44,385 nucleotides of DNA, from contig NW_019776114.1 in the NCBI RefSeq assembly GCF_001039355.2, forward strand, positions 66,524 through 110,908, given 5' to 3'. Below, piece by piece: positions 1 through 12,400 of the stretch. The stretch's first letter is position 1; each line of letters opens with the position of its first letter. The stretch is from Lingula anatina. Taxonomy: Eukaryota > Brachiopoda > Lingulata > Lingulida > Lingulidae. Made by a program: the position numbers and the translations under genes. Under the pieces are notes generated by a model. That model was given only the letters and a program-made list of their open reading frames with translations, did not search any database and was not told where the DNA came from.

Positions 1-3000
1 GACACCAAAGTAAAAGTCGTACAACTTCAGAGAAAACTCAAGATAGAACCAGGAGAAAAGAACTACTGTTGTTTGCAAAATTTATATTTTAAGGCACTGA
101 AGGGCACATAAATATAGTGGTTGGGCGATGCTGAAACTAAGCTGAAGAAATGGAAGAGATTTTTTGAAGACTGAATAACATGTTCGTGAGACCTTTGTTG
201 GTCTCTGTTAAACATTGTGAAATATAGATACTTTCTTGAACAGGTTTGTGGATATCTATTGTTTGGACAATAAACTGAAGTGCAATGGGCATGCCATTTT
301 GATCACTATACATTTCTATGAGACTGCCTGTAATCTTAACAATGGACTCCAACCAAATACTAGTGAAATGGGAGCCTGGGCAGTACAATTTTGAAAATTG
401 TCTTCATCTGCTAGCCCTGCTGCTTCTGCTATGGGCTAGTAGACTCTTAAACCCTGGAGGACCAGAGCTGAGAGGATTTTGGCAAAGACTGAGACAAGGT
501 GAATTTCAATGGAGTTGATCAGCAAGATTTGTCTCTCGATATCATCATGTTATTTCTAATAAAGTTCTTGATAATGGGCAACAAAAATAACTTTTCCATG
601 AAAAACCCATTGACTGCATTGACTGGAAATTTGAATGAACATTACAGAAACTGCAAATCAGACTTCTTGAAAGATGAAGTCCCATTTTTTTCCTCCAGAG
701 ACTACAATGTTAAACGTTCAGCATACAGATCATGAATATAATGCTGCATGAATTTCTTCAGTTGGAAAAAAAAATCCCAATGGATATTTATAGAGACGGC
801 TACCAAAGGTAACAATGGGAAACTGATGAAGATTGGTGAAAAGGAAATCCATTGAATCAGTGTGTCATGGAGCAAGCTTTGGCAAACAAACTCTTTCTTG
901 TGGTATTGATTTCGCGACTTGATGACAGACATAATTCATTTTCATTCAGATTTTGGAGAACTAACACTGTTTTATTTTTTGAAGAAGAAAAATTCTTGGG
1001 AAAAAAGCAATTGGAATGCCCACGGATGATTGATCTTATGAATGGATTAGAAGTATGAAACAGTCTTTAAATATTCTCCATTGAAACACCCCATCAGATT
1101 GATGTACACATTTGAAATATAGTGAAAAGTTTCAATTGATATTTAGATTGTATTATACCATACTAATATCGTTATTTGAATGTGTTTGCATTGTGCAACT
1201 CTTTCATGATATTCAATTGGATTCTGCAAAGTTGTGTGTGGATCTCTTACCAATATTGTTGGTCATGAAAAAGCTTAAGCAGCTTACAAATTTGCTTTAA
1301 TATCTAACTATTCAAGTTTTCATCATCATATTACAATTTTCTCTTCATTAATTTTAAATCCAATTGGTCATTGAAGACTGTTTCAATATAACTATTTAAA
1401 GACAGGAAGAATGCTTAATAATTGATTTTAATCAGGTCTACAATTACTCATCATCTAGATGTGAAATTGTTTTGATTTATCCAATAACAGTGAGAATGAG
1501 AAATGTTTTCAGATCAAGTGAGCAAATACCTGTTAGGAATTTCTCAATTTTTTCCCTGAGCAGTGTGTATGCAATAGAGATAAAAAAATGGAAAAATAGA
1601 AGCAGCCTCTCAGTCTATATTATTAAATAGAAAGTAAAATGTATAAATGGAGCATTTGCACAGTACAGCACTAATTAGAAGTAAATACAAAATGAAGTAT
1701 TGCAAAGAAATCAGGAAGATGCTTTGCATTCATAAGTTTAACTATAGCATAAATTGTACATGTGAGAAATGAGATTTCAGATGAATACAGAGTGAAATAC
1801 AGATACGTGGGTTCTACTGGACAGTAAATGCTTCTTGTAGGAATGCTGCATTTTTACATCAAAATCGGTTTCAAGACATGTTTTTATAATATATAATGTT
1901 CACTAGAAATTTGTTTTAGTTTACAAAAAAAAAAAAAGGGTGGGGGGAGGCTTGTCATCATAAACATCACAAAAATAACTGCAGGTTGAAAATCTGACAG
2001 TACTCGCAAAAAAGGACCTGCTTGAAATATCTTGAAATATGTTACTTGAATCCTTGAGGGATTAGAAATGTTAAAACATGGTAAATCACAAGTTTGAGAA
2101 ATATAGTTTGTGGTTATTTAAACCCAATTGTTCTCACTTTCATTTACCAGTGGACTTGTACATACGAAGTTCATCAAAATCCCTTCATATAAACCTTAGC
2201 AATTATAACTTAAAATTATCGTGTTAGTCACTTACAGTATGACCAGTCATTCCTAATGGTCATGTTACTGCTACATATTTTAAAACTGAAAACTGGTTTT
2301 ATTCCTGGCAGTAGGGATTGCTAGTGGTTAGTTACATCAATAAAATATATCTTTTACTACATTGACAAAGGTGTGAATAACACAAATGTCATTATTAAAA
2401 AAATTAACTTGCTTTAGATTTGTTGGCAATGTGATAGATTTAAGCTTGCTTCTTGTATTTTTAAATGCATAAAATTGGTTTCAATTTACATCAAGCAGAT
2501 AAATAATGGCGAAGAAGAAAAACAAAAAGTTGCAAACATTGGTATTGAGAATAATTCACAATTGGACAGTTAACAAAGCTTTCAGCATCAGATTTTGCTT
2601 ATTAGTATGAATATGCAAACTTACTGAATTGTTGAAAAAAGTTGTATGAATACGTAAATAAACGATGTGTGTGTAATATTTTACTATATGTATCTTCAGT
2701 TGTGAAATTATGAAACAAAAAAAGGGGTTTAGACACTACACGCCAAGTAACTGCTCAAAAGTGATGACTGGTTATTTCCCTACAAAGAACTCGTGAAACG
2801 AGTCCTACTATGATTTCTGAAAACAGTAATGGATGTTACATCTTGTCTTTTGTTTAAAAAGACTTGTATGAGGTTGGTGACTGTTCAGAATTCTAGTTGT
2901 CTTCAGGGTTTTTGAGATCGTTCAATAAGTGATTAAAAAACTAGCATTAAGATTTGCATAGAAACCAAAAAATGAGTTGATAACATCCACAACTTGCTCT

Positions 3001-3370
3001 GGGGTCTGGGTGGGCAGAAATTTTGGATCCAAGTCTAAAGACATTTGGAAGATAATATAAAGTAGTAGACACAGCCTTTTTATGTGGTTGGATTAATAAT
3101 TGAATGAGAAATGAATTTGCATGCTCTATTATATCAAATAAAATTTCACATCTGGAAAGTGGATAATATAGGAATGCAAGGTTGATTACTGGTTATATTT
3201 ATTCTTTATGTTGAAAATATTTTGAGTTAAACAATCATCATCATAATATGCATAAAATATGTGTAATAAGGAATACAAAGATGTATTAGATGTAAAAAAA
3301 AAGTTGAATAAATGCTAAAAGCACAAAAGATGATAATTACAATCACTTGTTCATACTTTGTATCTTCCAG
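1..3370. other. Left flank or THOC2 intron, no gene recognised
   Basis: This stretch is AT-rich and full of stops in all frames. I looked for the missing THOC2 N-terminal exon, which should end in phase 1 with a G so that the next codon reads Asp, and could not find one. It is therefore probably intron, with the first THOC2 exon to the left of the window; a very short or diverged exon could have been missed. An A-tract followed by a G-rich run lies near 1924-1950. Two short open frames near the left edge (1-111 on + and 137-388 on -) resemble no family I know. Confidence 0.5.
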
Positions 3371-3444
3371 ATGTTGAAACCCAAGCTGAAGAAGAGAAAC
3401 CCAAACAAAGACAGCGTTTTCTAGCATTAGTACCAGCATGCTTA
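3371..3444 (+). CDS. THOC2: THOC2 window exon 1
   Basis: The acceptor follows CTTCCAG and the donor is GTAAGT. The exon starts one base into a codon, which becomes Asp if the upstream exon ends in G. It encodes [20 protein letters not shown] and then PACL, matching the human stretch around DIETNCLEE and LACL. Confidence 0.88.
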
Positions 3445-6400
3445 GTAAGTGATTCATCTCTTCAATTGAAATCACAGACAATTAAATATTATACAATGGT
3501 TTCAATTAAAACACTGAGAGAGAGAACTTTTCTTTTGGTTTCTTACAAAGGAGAAAAGTATAAAATAGTGCAAATGTGTTTGAAAGTTGTCAGATAATTT
3601 ATCTGCTTGATTTGCTCTATTTTGGGTTTTGTTGTGTCAAAATAATTTTGGACAAATCCTTCGATCTTTGTAGAATTGGCATGATGTTGATGTATTGGAA
3701 GTTTTGACACTAACTTTAGTAACAAGTGGAGTTTTTTATCCGTGAATCCTTTACTTTAGTAGAGAACACATCAGTATACCAAGTTAATTTTTATTCGCTC
3801 CTAATTTTGAAAGTTTGACAGTTCATTGTTTATTTTCTCAGGGCTTCATATCTGAGCAAGTACTGAAGGAAAGATTGGACTTTGATACTCTGGAGGCTGT
3901 GGGACTGATACCATCCAAACAAGCTTTTCAGCAGAAATATGTCAAGACTAAAACAAAATTATAGTAAGTCTCACGAGCGTGTCCATAAAGATACTGATTA
4001 TTCACAAAAAAAGTTTAATTTTTGTGCTTTCAGTCAAGTTTTATTCAGTGGAAATCGTTTGATTTTGTTGAAGAAAAAGTGAAATTTGAGGTCAAGTCTT
4101 GGTGAAACCAGAGAATAAAATGAAGAAAAATTTTGTCATTGCAAAGTATGGTATAATTTGCCAGCCTTAACTAAATTAAACACCCTTCACTAAAACAAAG
4201 CTTGGGCATTTTAAAGAGTACACTTAATATGAACCTAGAGAAATTCCTCAGGTTGTAAGGAATAAATTCAGTCCAGGCTTGTAATATAAGTATTATTCTA
4301 CATCCCATTTATGTTTCTCAATACATCATTTAACTCCTTATTTTCAGTTACAAGCAGCAAAAATTCAATCTTTTGCGAGAGGAGAGTGAGGGGTATGCCA
4401 AACTGATTGCAGAGCTGGGACAAGACGTCCACACCTTGACACCTGATATGATGTTACAAGTGATCAAATCCCTTATAGGTAAAAGCCACCACAGTACTAC
4501 CAAGAGACAGTTGCTTCTGATAAGAAAAAAATAAGTTGGGCCAACCTGGTGTTAACTACAGTATTTTTAATTGATTTTTTGATTTACATTGAAGTAGATT
4601 TAAATATTTGATAAAAAGTTAAGACAAATTTATAGACTTTGAATTTCTTTTTGGAAATGGGTTGCAAGAAGATGCAGATTGATATGGGCCATGGGCATTG
4701 GCAAAATGCTCTTGGATGCAGCTTTAGAAATATTTTCCTTTTGTTTCAAGCAGCAGTTTAATGACTAGGAGAACAAATACTTGAGTTTCAGAGCTGATAA
4801 GGGTCAGCTTCATGTTCATAGAGCATACAGTTTAGCATCATTGCAAAGATCTCTCAAATTTCTTATTTTGTATTTGATATTGAACACATATTTAATAAAA
4901 TACTCTGTCTGCAGTGTGCATGTGTTTTTGAAAAGTGCATTGTGTGATTTCAGGATTTTTCAACTTGGACCCAAACCGGGTTCTGGATATAATCCTGGAT
5001 GCATTTGAGTGCCGCCCCGCCCTGGTGGATTTCTTTGTCACATTACTCAGGTCATATATGATGGATCCACAGCGCCTCTGTCATGTGCTGGGATTCAAGT
5101 TTCACTTTTATCAGGTATTTTGTCAGTGCTTTAACTGCTGGTCATTGTATCAAAGGTGCGCTTGATATGTTTGATTTTTTATGAAGTGATCAGTTTTGGG
5201 TTAGTAAAGCTTTAAAAAAATGAGTGCAAGACTGAGTAGCAGGAATATAAATAATTAGAAAACATCAATATTTAAGTAAGAGGTTCTGTTTATGCAGTAA
5301 AGTGAACAGACATTACAAGTAAAAAAAAATGGCCCATGTTTAAAGTCCATAGTCACTGTGATATCTTACCCTGTAAATATTGTGCATGAAATGCTTCTTA
5401 TTTTGTAGGAGACTGTTGGCAGTGAAACCCCCAAATCTCTCTACAAGGTGGCAGCACTGCTGGTGCAACATGGTCTGGTTGAGCTAGACAACTTGTACCC
5501 TCATGTGAGTAACAGAATGATGGACTTGAATTTTGATGGAGCATTTTGTTATAAACAACAATTGCTGTGCTGTGCTATGTTTTTATTTAATCATTATTAT
5601 TTTTGTTAATTATTTTTTCATCACTTTCAGGCTTGTTGTCTGTTGTCCTGGTGTATGTTGTGGTTCATGTAGGACGGTCTAATATTTTGAATGAATGTCT
5701 TACATTGATCCCTATAGAGCCCTATTTCCTATAACACTTTCAGGACCTCTGAGTAAATACAAATGGATTCATTCACTTCCTGATTACTTATTAACACTTC
5801 GTAAAGAGAGCCAAATTATACAATGATATTTTACCTGATGTTCTGTTGAATGAAGCTGAGAAATGGATGTACAGAGATTTCACAGCCATCACTGATGCTT
5901 TGAAACAGACAAAAGAATAGTTAACAAAAAAAAAATTAAACGCCTTTTTTATGTAAAAGTTATTTCAGTATATTTAGAAATAAAGGGATTAAATGGGCCT
6001 CGAATGGTTAAGTAATGATATCCACATCCTAATTACTCGGTCTAGTAAAGTTATTGAATGGTGATGTGAGGTTCTTTCCCAGGGGTGGGTCGCCAGTGCT
6101 CCTGTACTTACTCATTTAGTTTGAAGAAAATTGGAGTCACCAGGCAGACTTATTATTGTCAGTCCTAGGGATAAAAGAAGAGAAAGGATTAATTTCTTAT
6201 GACCATCTCATGAATTTATTGTAATTAAATTAATTAGTAGTGGGATATATTTGAGCACTCTTATTGAATAGGATTCTGCTGAACCAAAGACGTCAGGAGT
6301 ACACTGTATTGATTGGTTGTAATTTTAATTGTTTGTGGTAATGTTGTACTTTAGAAAGCTGCAATTCTTTAGCTATAATCCCATCCACATTAGAGTAATA

Positions 6401-9400
6401 ATTAAAAATAAAGGAAATGATAATCATGTCCATATTGTACTTTAATCAAATTTGCAGACATTTTAAGTGCCATCTTTATTGAATTAATGGTTATGTAATT
6501 TAATTGGTGGAGAGATTTCAATTTGAAGGATAAATGGTTTTAAACAGAAAGGTTTCTGTTTACTACAAAACTGTAAGAACACTGTTGGTACCCTTTCTGC
6601 AAACCAAATATTTATTGAAATATTTTTCTTTTTAGTAATGAAAAATAGTTGGATGATATTTTATTATGAATTATCCCAATAATAAACTCTGATACACACA
6701 GCATTTATTAATAAACTGTAGATGAATGATCTACTTCTTACTATTATATTAAATCGATAAAAAAAACAAAAAAAAAAAAACAAACAAACCAGTGATTGGT
6801 TAACTGTTTTCAAGGGTGGGGGAAATCTTTACATTATTATTATGAGTTTTTCATAAATAGATCTATACTAGACATCACTTAAACGCATAAAAAGTAAGGT
6901 CAAAATAAATAAAAGCAAGTTTAATAGCTCATCATCATTACACAAATAGGCAATAAATAAACAATAAGCAGCATAAGTCTGGCTTAAATGCTGATAACAT
7001 GAAAAGTGCATTAGTTGTAAGAGGAACCATTTGAATAAAAGATGAGGCATGGAAATTCATCATGAGAAGAGACAGAGATGAATTTTAATTTCTAGGTTAA
7101 CAGAATTTGAAGAAAAAAATGATATAAGAAATGCCTTCAGTTACTGTAACAGCTGTTCAAATATATGGAAAAAGCAAAACTCATTTGCATTAAGAAAAAA
7201 GCATTGACAATATTTAAAATCTGTTTTATTGAGTCTAGTGTGCCTTCCTTTGCCTCTCCCATGCCTTAGAGTTTTCAAATCGGTGGATATACTAACACGT
7301 GTAATGAGTATGTTCATGAAATGTATATGACATTTTTATTTGATCTTTATTTCAGTGCACACATTCTTCGTTGCACTCGCTGCACCCGTAATTCATTCCC
7401 CAGTGACAACTTTTGCCGTACAAGTTGTGTGTCCAATGTTTTTCTTCATTGAATATACAATCCATTCAGTGTTACCTAACATTTGTATCATGGTGCACCC
7501 ATTGATCATTAGAGATACCAGAGATCAATATTTTCATATTAAGGACTCGTATCTTGTAATTTTGACGGTTTTCATCTCATGATCTTTTTAGATATTAGGT
7601 AATAAATCAATAAGTTGGTCACACATTAAAAGAGCCTGCAGTCAGACTTTTTTTATAAAGATAAGTGTACCTCGAGCCACTTTCAGTTTGGTTTTCTTTA
7701 AAAAAAAACCCAAAAGACTGTACAGTTTTGATAAATGCAATCTGACTGCAGCATAAACTTAACTAACCATTTTGCACAGATAACTTATGTTCTCCTGGTA
7801 CACTTAAATATACTTTAAAAAGAGAGTTTATGCCCTTAAATTACATATATAAATGACTAGTACCAGTTTCTTAAACAACACAAAATACATATTTTAAAAA
7901 AATCCAAATAAAGCAAACAAAAGAAAAAAAAAGGCTTTAAAGTTGTACTTTCTTCAAAACTTATTAGGTAACAGTGAATAGGGTTGGGTAAATCGCATGT
8001 TTCCATGAACAGGTGCTTTCAGAATTTGATGCTAAACACAAGTCCGACATATTGCAATTGTTTAGGTTAATAGATTCACACTTTTCAAAATGACAGAGAC
8101 AATAACTTATCACCAACCTAAATAATTTGCAGCTGTGGAAAAAATAGTTGTCAGATTCTTTTGCAGGATCGAATTCTTCCCCTGAAATCACCTGTTAATG
8201 AATATATATATATTTCACCTGACTTTGTTAAAGTGAATTTATTGCCCTTAATTTTATAACATGAAAGAAAAAAATGGTACATACAGTTACTCTTTTCTAG
8301 CTGACTTGTACAGATTTATCCTTAAATGAAAAAATTAAATAGAGTGAAATTTGATGCTAAAGTAAGTTTAGTTTTTTATTTTTGTGAAACTGACCTCAGT
8401 ACCTTACCAAACAGACTAACTGAGAGACCCATGAAGGAAGTACAAAATTCTACAAATTCACAATATTTCCCTCCCCCCCCATTTTTTTCTAAAAATGCTA
8501 TTTCTCACAACCCAGATTGCTTTTTGCAGTAATAGCAATGCAGAAGTTTCTGGAAGGCCTTCCTATAGTCTGGGTTGAATATTCTGTAGATGATAGGATT
8601 GACCATGGGGGTTGCAAACACCAGCCACTCGCATACTGAGACTACAGTCTGTGAAATCACATGCCGACACTCCATACAAGATGTGTAAATTACAGCCGTC
8701 AAAAAGAAAGGAAAGTACATAAGAACAAACACGAAAAACAGTATGCCTAGTGTCTTTGAGGCTTTCCTCTGGTTACGCTGGCTGCGGGTATTTATAGAGT
8801 TGTGTTCTGGGTCACTGTACTTCTTAATGTGATCAGGCCCATTACAGTGATTTTTAGCCATGATGGGCAGACTTACTGCAGAGATCTGCTTTCTGTATAG
8901 GATTGTTTTCCTCACTTGCCTCAAGCCCCTCATAATACTGGGGGTATTGCTGTCCTGACTGTGCCGTTTAAGGCTCAGCATTTCACAACTTTGTATCTTT
9001 AAGTTATCTTTATTATTTTGTATCCCAAGCAAGTCTTTATTGTTTGAATTGATACAATGTGTCTCAGGGCTCTCAGCGTCAAACACTAGTCCGCTGTCCA
9101 TGAGGCAAGGAGAATTGGACTCGTTTGATTCATTGTCACTTGGCGGTAAATCTAAAACTATGCCACAACTGCAAATATGTTGTTTATTAGGTGGCAGTTC
9201 TTGGGTTATATTTACGCCAGTGTGGCCGCCATCTTCCTCCCCCTCGCTAGAATGTTGTCTGTGGCTGCAGGGTTTCCTCCTCTCATCATCTGGGTGGGTT
9301 TTCCAGAATTTCTGAAAATGTGCTAAGCTATGACTTCTGCTGCTGTGCTCCTTGTCCCCAGCTTCCAGACAGTTTGTTGACTTTGCCTTGATAATGGAGA

Positions 9401-12400
9401 AAGTTGGGTTGTGACTGAACGTGTGCACGCTCGATGTGGCCGTAGACATTTCCTCAGATGGTGATCTGTACTTCACATGGCCTTCATTACGCAGGTGTTG
9501 TAAAGTCAGGAAAAATGCCACCACCATTATTATCAAAGGAATGTAAAACGTTACACTTGTGGACAATATAATGGCCTCTGTGGAGCGAATCCATACGCAC
9601 TGGGGTCCACCATCATTGTTTGCTGCAATGGTGGTCACAACAAATGGAATGGGCACCGTAAGGGATAGTCCCCATATAAATGTGATTTTAAAGATCAGGC
9701 CTTTCTTGGAGCGTGAGCGAAGGTGCTTGAAGGGGTACCGAACGGCAATGTAGCGGTCCACAGACATAATGCACATGTGAAATATGGTCGCTGTAGTGAG
9801 GACGACATCTGTACAGAACCACAAGGTACAAAATATGGAGGGCAGAGGAAAGTAGTCTGGAAAATATGTAGAAAATAATCTGATTAATAAAAGAGATTAT
9901 ACTAACCACAACTTTATGTAAAGAATCTGATGTAGATTACAGTTTCTATCATCAATCTTAATATAATTGTATTTTTCAGAATGATTTTATAAATATAGTT
10001 GCTATGATCATGTTTTTGTTGATGATAGTGAAGATAAAGGAATTGTTTGTCACAGATTAATAGAATATGTGGAAAGGCAAAATCCTGACAGTCTGATTTT
10101 GTTTAATAAAATTAGAACATAAATAGAGTGTAGTGTGTGGTAAAAATGATTTGATTGTTATATTTATGCTGTGAAGAAGCACTATAACATAATAGTGTGA
10201 ATGACTATAACCATTCCAAAAAAAGTAGAGTAATCTTTGAAGGTTCTTTATAAGTAATTTATCATTCATGACTATTCTGTTCAGATCATTTTCCTTGTCA
10301 ATGTCAAAAAATATTCAGAGCATACATTCACATAAGTCTCCCCATAGCTTTGTCCACTTATTATATGGTTATGACAAGTTTCTAATGTTTAGGTCCTCTT
10401 GGGAATTTTGTAGGACATGAGCCCCATTATGGGATTTGACCCAAACTTGTCATTACTCTTGGAAATTTTGCTTTGTAATTGACAACTGAAAGTCAATTTG
10501 GTATTCTTCTTGTCAGTATCTTTGACATTTCCCTTCCCCAAGTGAATTGGCATTATTATTGAAGGTGTGATTAAATCTTGCAATGATAATCTTGTCTGGA
10601 AAGCAGACGCTTTGGCCTCTGAAAGCAGGTCTGTCATCAGTTATGGGGAGATTATTTGTCAAAACTGTATGGAACAGATTCATATTTTGTGTCAAAAAAA
10701 AAAAAAAAAAAAAAAAAAAGCCGTGAACAACATACTTGGAATATGAACATAACTTCTATTGCCTTGACAGTTGTAATAGGTTGCGAATTCACAGATCATT
10801 TTGATTTCCTCAGTCTTAAACCTTGAACAAGGCTGTGTGCTGCTTAGGAACTGAATCCCAGATTTGATTTGACTATGGCTTCATTACTAAGTGTTGCAGT
10901 ATTAAAAAAAAAAAAAAACTGGTCTCAGAATTTACCTTAACTTTTAACTTAAGTTTACATCCCTGAAAATGATTTTTTTTATTATGAGATGACACATAGT
11001 ACCATATCTCACAGGCAGCCTTCCATCTTCTACTTTTAGGGACCTTTGAAATTGGTATGTGTAATGTTGGCACACAAATAGCTACCTGGGGGTATTCACT
11101 GAATGATCCAGTATATTATAGGATGTCTATACATCTGAGGATTGAGGTTAGAAAATATGCACTTTGTTCTGTGATGAGGTTGCCAGTTTTCATTTCAAAA
11201 GTGATGGGTTTTCTGGAAACCTTGAAGGCTCTCTGAATTGTCCGTTATTCTTGTAGAAGACTTTTAACTCTCTCCCTTTTCCTCAAAATATTGAAGTTCC
11301 TTTTTTTAGGGTGGGGTGGGGGTGAGATGATGACTCTCCATATTTTCGAACATTAAGAAAAATAGATAAAAATGGTAAAAATGCACTGTAGTGAATAATA
11401 ATGATATTTTTGAAAAAATATCTGCAAATTTATGGATATGCTGTACCTCTTTTGGTCTTATGATGCCTCTTTTCTTTTTTAAAAATAAAGGGATCTGGAT
11501 ATGTCTTGTTAAAAATTTCTGTTGTTCCCCCCTCAATTCAGAATTTCAAAATTATCATTACTTGACTGAATAGAAAATTTCACTTCAACTTCAGTTTTGT
11601 TCAGACCATGTCTATCTTTCTTAAATGCTAGCAGGTGGTTTGCTGCAATGTTAAAACTTACTTTACTGCAAGATTAATTCTAACACAGACAGGAGTGCTA
11701 AATTATATAATTGTGTTAACTACGTAAAACCTACAACGTTAATAGTCAGGAGCGGACAGAAGCTGTATTCTGGGTCTTCCAGAAAATGGTCAGAATTTTT
11801 TGAGTTTACATTGACTTACAACTTTTTTTTCTGTCATAAGATGCTCAAAAATGGGGGATAGTTCAACAAAGATAATTTGAAAGAATGTCAGAAATATTTT
11901 TGGATCCACCCCTGAATAGTAACCCAGTGGAATAGTGTACTTACTCAGAAAGGCCCGTGTGATGGCCAGTGGGAGGGTCAAGACTCCAGCCAACAGGTCA
12001 GTTATGGACAAAGACACTAGGAAATAATTGAAGGAATTCTGTAGTCTCCTGTCATACTTCACTGCCAGTAACACCAAGCTGTTGCCAGTGACAGCCACTA
12101 CAGGGACCACAGCCATGATGAGGATGGGCCAGAAGTAGTGGGGTTCTGCCTTCCCAAAGGGCCCATCTGGCTGACTAGAGTTGCTGGTGTTATTTGTCCA
12201 TGTGAGATTGCTGCTGTTTGTCTCCTCCATTTCGTTGTAATTATCAAAGAGAGTAAATGAAATATAATTCCCAGTTTTAAATAGTCGGTATTGAAACCAC
12301 TATTCTTGCTGCAAAAATAGTTTTCCAGTAATTTCACGGTCAATATCAGAGTGCTGCTCCTTTTGTGGATATCACATTCGATGTGTGATTTTAGCATCTT

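Noticed and set aside
1-111. Open frame of 36 codons from the left edge on the + strand, possible last exon of an upstream gene
   Set aside because: It is short, resembles no family I know and has no visible acceptor in the window. In AT-rich DNA this length occurs by chance.
137-388. Minus-strand open frame of 83 codons with rather protein-like composition
   Set aside because: It has no ATG (starts TTG), an upstream in-frame stop, no recognised homology and no clear splice sites.
7340-7582. 80-codon hydrophobic open frame on + that could look like a membrane protein
   Set aside because: T-rich intron DNA yields hydrophobic frames by chance; there is no family motif and no supporting splice or start context.
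11790-11944. Receptor reading frame continuing past TM2 in exon 1
   Set aside because: It runs through a strong donor (CTGA/GTAAGT). Splicing to 9856 restores TM3 and the rest of a normal receptor, so this part is intron.
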